Assembly: GCA_016859345.1 (NCBI GenBank)
Contig: CM029129.1
Coordinates: 18,520,946 to 18,584,945, forward strand
Reading direction: 5' to 3'
Length of the DNA: 64,000 nucleotides
From: Istiophorus platypterus
Lineage: Eukaryota > Chordata > Actinopteri > Istiophoriformes > Istiophoridae
Every line of letters starts with the position of its first letter. Position 1 is the first letter of the stretch. The notes beneath the pieces are model-generated. The model was not told the DNA's origin, did no database searches, and was given only the letters and a program-made list of their open reading frames with translations. The position numbers and the translations under genes were made by a program. Positions 54,466 to 64,000 of this stretch are shown here, in pieces.

Positions 54466-55663
54466 CACACGCACACACACACACACAAACACACTCTTGC
54501 CTCTACACACAAAGAACTTATACAAAATAAATATATAGATTAATATATAAATAAAAAAGTCACCAAAACTTTGTGCTTTAAAGTTGGGATTTGGGGGAAT
54601 TTGTTGAGTGATAACAAACAGATGCTTATCTTCACTTCACTGGAAGAAAAACATGGGTTTCTCATTTAAGATACCTGTTGTGTTAAAAAGGAACATTAAT
54701 ATCATTTTCCCTTTTGGTCTTGAATTTCTGTCTTTTCTCTCTTTTACGTCCGGGACTCAAGTTCCGAGAGACTGTGATACAAGAGCCTGAGAAGATGATT
54801 GATGAGGCCACCTCTGACCCTTGTCCATATCTCTTATCCTCAGAGTGTGTCCATTTTGATTGACATGCACAGGCGTCATGTGGACTGTGGTTAAGTGCAA
54901 CCGAGGGAGATGTCCTGGCGACAGGGTTGGATTCGCTGCGCTGCGGGATTGTTTATTTTTGTATGTTTTGTCCGTATGCGTGTGTGTGTGCGCGCGTGCA
55001 CGTTTGCATGTGAGCTGGCACATCCATGTGCTCGTATGCGTGCCTACATGTCGTAACAGTTGGGGTGTCTCCGATGTTACGCCACCATACGCGAGGGTCA
55101 CATTACTGTCAGTGAGAGTCCACGGAGGAGAGGTGTGGTGGGGGTAATGAGGCCCCAGAGGCTGCGGGGGGGGGGGGGTCAGAGGTCACGCCGTCAGTGG
55201 CAATACAACGAGAGTGAGAGTGTGTATATGTGCAAGAGTCAGACACATTTCATCCAAACACAACAGCTCTGAGGGAGGAGTGTAGATTAGTCTCATTGTT
55301 TGGGCTTTCATGCTTCAGGTTTGTTTTCTCACTTGAGCGTGTTTATTTTCTGCTCTGATATGAGGAAACACTTTGGCTGTTTGACAGAAATCCCATCTAA
55401 TCAATCAGTGTTTTGTCGGCCTGTGTGGTCTGCGTCTCAGCCGCAAAGCGACAGGATGCGATATGCACATATCTCGGCTCACATAGTTGACATTCACTCT
55501 ACCCTCTGCCAGATAAACAGGGAATTCCTACCCGAACTACCGGTGGTTCTTACGTGTTCTATGCTGGGAGTCTTCTTATTGTTATATGTATTTTTCTAAT
55601 CATCCTCAGCACATATTCTAAGGTGTTTTTCTTTAGCGTGGCTTTTTTTCTTGTGTGTGCATG

Positions 55664-55681
55664 TGCGTGTGTGTGTGTTTG

Positions 55682-55761
<80 letters not shown>
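55664..55761. repeat. GT microsatellite
   Basis: (GT)n of about 100 bp with short TTT/GC/TA interruptions at its left end. Confidence 0.95.
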
Positions 55762-55765
<4 letters not shown>

Positions 55766-56041
55766 GGAATGCATGCCAAGACGGTATTTGGTTAAAAATG
55801 AAATCTGCCCTCAGGCCACTGCTGAAAAGGTTTTAATCCCTGCAAAGATGAAAGGATTTATTTTCAATACAATTTTTTTCTTTCTTGAGAATTAATATGT
55901 AATAATAGAGGAGTATTTTTGTGTAGATGCTTGAATGCTTTTCTTGATCTCAGGTTTGTTTGCGATTCGATGATCTCTTAATCTTTGAGGTCACCTCCAC
56001 TGTGCCTGTGTTGCCCTACCTCAGTCGTACTGCAGGTTGCA

Positions 56042-56074
<33 letters not shown>

Positions 56075-57958
56075 TTATTGCAGTTGCTTGCCTGCTTCAA
56101 TTGGCTGTTTCTTGATGTCATCTGTCAAAAATCTATGGGGTCCTGAGCAGAAAGTGCCTAATTAGGTCCATGTTCAGTCCTCAATTAAACTCCCGGTTTA
56201 AGTTATTCATGTCCAACAGTAATAAAGTGATGAAAATTGCTTTCCTTTACCAAAATCAGCAAAGTTAAATCAGACTAGATTAGCCCCCGTGTAAGATTTA
56301 TGTGTCTTTTATTAAACACGTTGTCAACCTGAGTGAGGCGATACATGTATTTTCTGAAACATTTGTAAATGATTGTACCTTAACAGGATGTACCTACAGT
56401 GTATGAACCCAGGTTGAGGCCTCACCCTCATGTTTTAGGATCAACCTCTCATTTAGACGGTAACGATGCTACTTGGGGACCTGATTTGCCATGAAATTTA
56501 AAAAGAAATATCACTTGCTCCATAACATGGAAAAGCAATTTTTTTTCACTCTCAGGGAGCATAGGAGCTATCAGCAAAGACAACTGGAAAGTATTTATAC
56601 TCGTCTCATGCTTGGGAGGCCATGCATGATCATCATTTTTGCGCCATTCCTGTGCACACTCACATTCATATGTTGTACTTAAACTCAGGGATCATAACAG
56701 CTTAAAAAGATGTCACAGTTTCCAGTCCGTTCAAACGAGAAGTGATAATCGTAACCAGAATCAGATGACTTGGATTCGAGTCATGAATCTGCTGACCTCT
56801 AACGCGACTTTGACTTTATCACCAATGATAACTGAGGCAAATCGTCTCTGCATTTTTGTTTGAATTCTTTCGATATTAAATTTTGAATCAGTCTGACAGC
56901 GGCCAATCACAGCGCTCAAGCGGGAGGGAGAGACACAGCGTTGCTGTGGCATTTGCACTAGGAAAAGGCCGTAAATCAATTGATGTGCTCCAGCCTTTTC
57001 CCTCATCTGAAATAATACAAACAGGTCGGATATGGAGACGCAGATCTTAGGGCTTGGACTCGGAGCTTTGCTGGTCTTTACTTAGGACACGACTCTGAAC
57101 TCAATAGACACGACTTGAGACTTACTATGTTTGTAAAACAATTACTTTGCCCCACCTTTGATCAACAGTAATAACTCTAATGTGTCACTCCCCAGTAGAC
57201 AGCTGTATATCAAAAATTAATATTTCATCACAGAGTTCTGAAATGTCTGAAATTCATCTAGCAATATCAAAACAAACACAAGAGATTCTTCTGTCTGGAT
57301 TTTGTGAATAATACTCTTTGTCTTTGCAGTTTACCCCGCATGTATTACATACTCTGTATTTGCTTTTGTAGCCGAACTTTTATCATAATGTGGTTTTATC
57401 CCAGCTCTTCATCCCAGCTCTGCATATGTTTAGACAAGCTGGATGAGGACACTACAGTACTGCTGCTCAAAGATATTTTGGATGTGTGCTGCTATTTTAG
57501 AGCAGCTGGTAAGCAACGAATGACCTTGGCCTGAACAAAAAACACGCTGACACACATTCGCCACATTTTCACGAAGTCCAGGATTATATAAAATATATAA
57601 ATATATATATAATCCGTCAGAAATTTACACGTTGGTGGAAAAGTGCTCGGGAGGCTGTGGGTAATCTTGACCTTTGGCCTGTGAATCCTTTCAGTGCGTC
57701 TCTTGCATGTCTGTAATACGTTTTCAACATGACCGTCTGGAGGGATTCAGCTGATTTATGGGTCCAGTGGACTTTTGACACACATGTGCCCGGAGGCCGT
57801 GTCGTGCTGACATATAACCCAAATGTTCCTCTCTCGTTTTGATTGTTCGTAAAGTCGCACACACACCTTGACCTTTTCTTCTAACTTCCACTAAAATTTC
57901 TCAGAAGTTTCAGTCTGTCCATGTGTGACTATGAATGTTGTGCGTGTGTGCACGTATA

Positions 57959-57989
<31 letters not shown>

Positions 57990-58859
57990 ACAGTGGGAAG
58001 AAAAAAATACCCTCCATTAATGCCACTGTGTGTTATGTATAAAATACCTCACACAGAAAAAATGAGATTGCTCAGCAATTAACTGGCAATTAATCTTTAA
58101 AACTAAATGACGGTTATTGTTGGTGTTATTGTGTGTCTGTGTGTGCGTGTGTGTCTGTGTGGTAAAAATTGCAGCGGTGTGCAGCAGTGCTATAACAAAT
58201 GTGGAAGTGGATTTGGCCGTAGTCCCGGTCTCTCCCTCTGGTTCTTTCCTTCTTTTCTCCATTTTCATTTTACTTCTGTCTTCCTGCCCTCTGCTGTCTC
58301 TCCTGACCATTCAAACTGTAACTTGACCCTGCACAGTGTTTTTTTTTTGTTTCCATGTCTATTTTCCACCTAGATTTGTTTTACTGTAACTGTTTGCTGT
58401 ATCCAAGTCTGCATGATGCTACTTCTGTCTCCCTAAACCTCACCATTAACCCTTTGTGCTGCTTCCAATGCCTTTTTTTTCACGTATAAACAGTACACGT
58501 GCAACATGACTTGCAAATGCATTGATACACAAATAAACACACAAATTTTTGTTGAAACTTTGACTTTGCATCAAATTCCCGAACCGTCATTGTCCTAAAA
58601 CCCAAGTGTGGTTTGAAATGAGGAGAGATGAACATGGCAGATGAACAGGAACCTTAAAGTTATAGCTTCTATAGGTTTTCGTTTACCTGTTTGTTTCTAT
58701 TCTTATTTTGAATTTGCACATAAAGAAGCTGACTATAAATGTCATGGATTCATCAATGAGTGATGGTCACTCTACTCACCAAATTATTTGCTAAAGGAAC
58801 ATGAGTAGATATTTGTAAAGGTTTTAAAGGACCAGCTGTGAACTCAACATGGACATATT

Positions 58860-59340
58860 ACATTATTATATTATTATATAAATTTTTTAGTGAACTTTTT
58901 AGTAAACAGGTTCCTACTTACACATCCAGCAGACATGGAACAACATTAGCTTTTTTGGAGTCCTCTTTAAGGTTGATATATTAACCCTTCTTTTTGCTCT
59001 GTTTTGGTTTCCACCAACTCTTGGGGGGAAATTTCCGATCCGATGCTTTTACTGCTAAACGCTTCCCTCTGTTTGTCAGCTACTTGCTAACATAGTCAGT
59101 CTGCTGTTAAACGCTGCGCTAGGCCGTGTGCTGTGGTTTATCTCAGCTTTTTTTTTTTTCTTTGCTGAAAACAGACGCCTGCTGTGGCAGGAAAAAAAAT
59201 GCTAATGGGAGCTGTGAGACTGAACCAAAACAGTAAAGATGTGGATCATAAAACCAAAACAATGAGCTGAACTATGGTTAAAGTCTCTGTAAGGCTGAAG
59301 GGGGAACTGCTGAGCCAGGTGACAATTCCCTGTGGGTTGT
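58860..59340. repeat. Possible dispersed repeat
   Basis: Text such as 'ctgctgttaaacgctgcgc', 'atgctaatgggagctgtgagactgaacc' and 'caattccctgtgggttgtggcccctttagga' resembles an interspersed fish repeat I have seen, but no second copy is in the window to prove it. Confidence 0.3.
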
Positions 59341-62300
59341 GGCCCCTTTAGGATTTATATTAATTAGAGCAGCTTTAAGTGCTTTTCTTAAAACAGTGGG
59401 AACATTTAACATTTGTAGTGATGAGTTGATTGTAATGAAAATACCACGATGTTGTACAAATTTTCAGCACCACAAATGTGCACACGAAACTCTACTACTT
59501 GTGTGTGTGTGCGGGTGTGTGTGGGCGTGTTGGCATGTTCGTTCGGTGACACATGCATAAGCGCAGATTTGGGCATTGCCTGCACACACGCGTGTTTGTG
59601 TGTGGTCCCTGCGATGCTATACTAGCATGGAGAAGAGGCTTGAGGAAGGAAGTCGGCGTTTGAGGATTTTCTCACTAGAATGCTTATTTTCACAGCGAAA
59701 AACCTCACTACATGTATATCGCCCCTTAAGTGCCTTTAAAATGAGACGCAGAGCAGCAAGGCCTCCTATCAGCATGTGATCTGCACTCCCATGACCTGTG
59801 GAGTTTCCTTCTTGTCCATTAGCTATTGTTTCCCCTCCCGGTCCTGCCCCAGGTCCTCCTACTTCCATAACACAGCCTGAACCCCGTAGCCCTCTACACT
59901 CGGCTTTCACCCCCCCCCCCCCCACACACACACACACAAACCACCACCACCACTTCTGGTGTCCCAAAATTCGAGGTCTCCCCATTCAGTTCCGTACTTT
60001 ATACCTCAGGCTGGTCTGCTTCCGATATCTCAGCCCTGCTTTCCCATCTGTATCATCTCCCCTGTTTGGACTTTGGGGCTGAGACCTTTGCTTTGTGTCC
60101 TCTGGCCTCAGGCAGGGCATGGTGATAGCCATCTCCTGCTGTAGGTGATCCGGTCTCCCGAACAGGAGGCGGACAGTGTCAAAGGACTTATCTTCACGGG
60201 CTGGACGAGGAAAGTGGATGTTGTTGTTACTGGAGAGCGTGGGGGACAGACACTACAAATTAGCTCCTGACCCACTTTCCTCCTGGCCCAATTTTCTCAA
60301 GGAATCGACAGGGGCAGTATTCCCTCGAACGGCTTATGCAGAAATATTGACAGAGACTGTGATACTTTTCATCCAAGGCCATGTGAACAGTTGGGTATAA
60401 TTGGGGTTCTCCCCGATGCTGCATATGGATCCTAAAATAATATAAACACGCATTATTTCCTCATTCTACTCAACTGTATCTACGTGAAGCTCGCTGATCA
60501 AACTCAAATGTCAGGCAGGAAAATCTGAATCGTTTCCACTAAGGCTTTCTCCGTCTTCCAGTGGAAAATCGAACGTGTTCAAGCTTTCAAAAAAAACAAA
60601 AACCGATGGCTTCACATCTTTCTTGCTTTACTTTTTTTGTCCTAATTTGCGTTGTTTCCTTTCCGATCTTCAGAGAAAACATCATATGTCTCTCCGTTGA
60701 GCTTTTACGGCCTTTGCTTTTGCGAGAGACGCCTTTCAATCACATCGTCAAAGTCAAGGCTCAAGAATTTATCACCTCTGAATGCAAAACATGGTGACAG
60801 TCTTTTTTTTTCTTTGTACAACTGAAATTGTTTTGGTCAAGCTTTTTTTGCTGCCTTTACTTATTTTAGCTTTTATTTACTCCACTATAAAAGTTTATTT
60901 TAATATAGAAACTTCTCTCTTTCCCTGAATACATTTTTTTCAGTTCACGTTAGGTTGCTGCAGGTAAAGAAAATGACCATGGGTGAACTCATAAACAGAT
61001 GTTGTGCTCTTGAAAGTACTTTCTGAGGAAGTGAGCAACATATGGAATTACTATGTGATACATAGTAAGGCGATTAGGTGTGTGTGTGCATGGATGTGTG
61101 TGTGTGTGTGTGTGTGCGCATTTGTGCGTATGTGTGTGTGTGTATGTGTGTGTATGTGTGTGTGTGTGTGTGCTCTCAGGGATCACTAAAAACAGATAGT
61201 ATGAGCTAGGAATTTAGGTCAAGTTCACACAGTGCCATCTGTTCAGTGGTTTCATTTAATCTGGACGTTTTCCACTTTAAGCAGACTGGTGCGGCGCTTC
61301 GCTGCAGGTAAAAAGCTGCTGACACTGTCTTTTATAGGATGAGAAATGATTCTGGATTCTTCCATTGTATGAAGTAGGCTCCTCATTTGGATTCCTCGTT
61401 TGTTTAGTTCTGATCGAAATGCACCTCAAGATTTGAAGTGAACAGTACAAGTACGGGAGCTGTTATGTATGCGTGTGGGTTTCAAGCTCAAACAGCAGAA
61501 TCAAGTGAGCTGAGCAGCTTGGCCTGAATGACTGAGTGTTGCTGAAAATAGAAGACAGAGACCAGGGAGACAGTGGCAGGGATGAAGAGGAGGAGAGAAA
61601 AAAAATGAGCAGGAGGAGGAAGAGGAAGGGTGGGTACATGGTAGCTGAGAAGACATGTGAATTTTAGGAAGCTGAGTGAAGGGAGGGGGCGATCACGTGA
61701 TCTGTTAAATCATTAATTGGTTTGAACTTGATAATCCAGACTCTGCGTGCATATGCAGCTATTGACTTTTGAGATCAATACTATCACAGGCAGGAGAGTC
61801 TCAGTGACAGAAAACAGAGGAAACTGGAAGTTCTTTTCTTTTTCTTTTTTTTCCAATAGAGAAGAATAAAATTTTTTTGTAACCACGGCGAGATCTGATT
61901 GCTCTCCCCGTGGAGACGCCCATGCTCTGCTGTGTATTTGTTCTGAAAAATCAGATCCCGGGTCTGTCCAGAACATGTCCATAGTGCTGCTTTGATTGGC
62001 CGTTTGAGCCCTGGAATGTGTTAGGTTGGTGTTTTGATTGGCTGCCGCTGCGAGACAGTGTTCCTGTGGTGTTTTCTCTCTCTCTCCCTCTCGCTCTCTC
62101 CCTGCCCGGAGTGGAGGTTGACCTCAAGGACCAGCTTACCATCCGCATATCACAGCCTTTAACATCACAGGGGAGAAATGCAAGACTCGCCCTGGATCAA
62201 AGTCACTGGAAGTTTCGTAGTTTTCCCACAGAAGTGTTTCACTTCTGACCTGTGGCCACTTTCTTTTACACTTGTTCTGCTTCTCAGTATAACAGCATAT

Positions 62301-64000
62301 ACTGTATCTGTCACTGCAACGGCTGCTACAGTCCTGTTAGTATTTTAAAAGGTAAAATAAGATATAGTGTGTTTTATTAGCAGAATTACTTTGTTAGATT
62401 TCTTAGAAACAACACAGGGGTCATTTTTAGAGAACTTATACATTTTTAACAATTAAAAAAATTTCAGTCTTTGCAACTGTTGTCGATCATATTTCCAACT
62501 GCTTATCAGTGCAGACGGATTGCGTGACAACTGATTTATTGTTGCTATCAGACATTGTTTTCCCTAGTTATTAAAAGCAAATGGAAAAGCACAGTTTCTA
62601 TTGCAGCAATTTTCTTGCTCAAATTAGGAGGTTTACTCCAGCCCCTGTGAAAATGTTGTCAGTGTTTGTGTTAATTAAAGGTTGTGGTCTGCTGCACAGG
62701 GGACCTGTGTTATAATTCCTCAATTTACTGGTAAGCATTGTAAAATAAGAGATTATTTGCAGTATTTTCCCTCAGAAAAAAAAACAAAACTGGGCAGCTT
62801 TCTTGTGAAAACAGGAATGAAGGAAAATGACCAATCTGGGACCACACTCTGTCCTCAGTGATGCAAATACCGGGTCTTCTCAACTGAAAATTTTAGATTA
62901 ATTTTGCGTTTTAAGGGCATTGTGTGAAAATTAAAAAATCCTCACCGAGAAAATGTTTCCAGGCTCATGCAGCCGCGGTTCAGTTTTCCCGAACGTTTGT
63001 ACGCTGAGAACTTCATATCACTGGTAAATGTTCAAAAGGATTTAAGGAAACACAGAAGATGTCAGTGGTACTTAATCCCCTGCTCCTCAGAGTTATGTGT
63101 CCTGATTATAAGCCAGTTGTGCCTGTAGTTGGCTGCGATAATGTGTGGAAATCCCTTAATCCTGTGGCCCACACATGATAGCATTTGCACAGGGAGTACA
63201 GTTCATCAGGTCACGTGTACATGTATATGCATTCACTTATTCATATATACCTTAGTCTATGCAGGCTTTGTGTGGTCGTATTCTGTGTTTTGTGTTAATT
63301 TTTATGTTGCACTTTGCTGTTTATGCTGTTATGCTATTTTTTGCGTCACCTCTACCACACACATGCAGCTGTACAGACTGCAACTCACAAATTTAAGAAA
63401 GCTCACATGCAACCTGTCACCCAGACTACATTTCTATGGCAGATATTGTTTTATAGCTGTGGCGTGTTCATTTTTCCTTTATGAGAAAATGTCTGTACTG
63501 TATTGTGCTATTTGCTTGGAATCCAAAAGTTCGTCTGCTTCCATCTCTTGTGCTACAAGACGGAACAGCACTAAGAAACTCACTCTAGTGACAGATTTAT
63601 TAAAAACATAGCTTGACTATAAATTAAACACACAATCATTCAAAGCAAAAATAACAATCGTGATATTCATATTTTGCTTAACTGAACAGAAGCACGCAGG
63701 AAATCTCTCTCAATCATCTCACAAAAGGCTGTGTAACAGAAACCCATAGAATATGATCCACATTGTTTTCATACTCTTCAAAGTTTTTGGTCGCCCCTTG
63801 TGTATTGAATGCATCTGCATTTGCTATTTTCTCCTCATTCTATGTGGGTCTTTCCTTTAAGTTTTCAGTTGTCTGAATGGGACGGACAGATAGATATGCG
63901 TGCAGGAAGTGGTGCACCAATTTTTGTCTCCTCCCTGAATTTCTGAGACACCAGGGAAATGTCAGCAAATTTTTGTTCCTTTGTTTTGCTGCAATCTTAA

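Larger units (their letters stand above)
54487..64000. other. stard13: stard13 intron continuing to the window end
   Basis: No exon was recognised in 9.5 kb. It holds GT tracts at about 55664-55761, 57959-57989 and 61078-61170, an A run at 56042-56072, a possible dispersed repeat at about 58860-59340, and a motif-rich stretch at 56090-56350 containing the palindrome CCTAATTAGG at 56158-56167. The SAM-domain exon must lie further right. Confidence 0.5.

Noticed and set aside
60143..60268. Open stretch after a CTGTAG acceptor-like site (VIRSPEQEADSVKGLIF...)
   Set aside because: It ends in a stop after about 41 codons with no donor in frame and no family match; chance opening in intron.
62018..62248. 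76-codon open frame near the right end
   Set aside because: Starts in T/C-rich simple sequence, with no splice-site support and no homology.

Overview
This is a stretch of teleost fish nuclear DNA, most likely from a spiny-rayed (percomorph) species. The genes are split by GT-AG introns, the introns are full of CA/GT microsatellites, and several dispersed repeats are of kinds common in acanthopterygian genomes. The proteins match vertebrate PDS5B, Klotho, RFC3 and a DLC-family RhoGAP. No gene in the window is prokaryotic and there is no operon-like packing. Protein identities rest on my recall of the human proteins; no search was run.

Layout. (1) 1-18661, plus strand: pds5b, the cohesin-associated HEAT-repeat factor. 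About 30 exons are present; the first ~130 codons lie upstream of the window. Its 3' UTR runs to about 19.7 kb. (2) 19.7-22.5 kb: intergenic, with a near-perfect palindrome at 20465-20489. (3) 22529-32827, plus strand: complete klotho (kl), 13 coding exons, 977 codons plus stop. (4) 33779-37618, minus strand: complete rfc3, nine exons, 356 residues, tail-to-tail with kl. (5) 37.6-42.5 kb: rfc3 promoter side and intergenic DNA. (6) 42526 to beyond the right end, plus strand: the 5' part of a DLC-family gene, called stard13 from a DLC1-like motif plus synteny. It has one large 5' exon, two further coding exons and a 31-nt exon present twice in a ~780-bp tandem duplication. The SAM, RhoGAP and START exons are not in the window.

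The genes are not a pathway. The PDS5B-KL-STARD13-RFC3 neighbourhood is a conserved vertebrate synteny block. In human the order is PDS5B(+), KL(+), STARD13(-), RFC3(+). Here it is pds5b(+), kl(+), rfc3(-), stard13(+), as expected if the STARD13-RFC3 segment was inverted as a unit.

I found no undescribed system of the defence or mobile-cassette type. The points most worth a second look are these: a Klotho that seems to have lost two of the four zinc ligands described in human Klotho and both catalytic glutamates of KL1; a Klotho receptor-binding arm carried on its own 150-nt phase-0 exon; stard13 exons whose splice sites lie within about 25 nt of GT repeats; the duplicated 31-nt exon; a candidate alternative stard13 first exon; and two Tc1/mariner-type insertions with TA target sites in introns of pds5b and rfc3.
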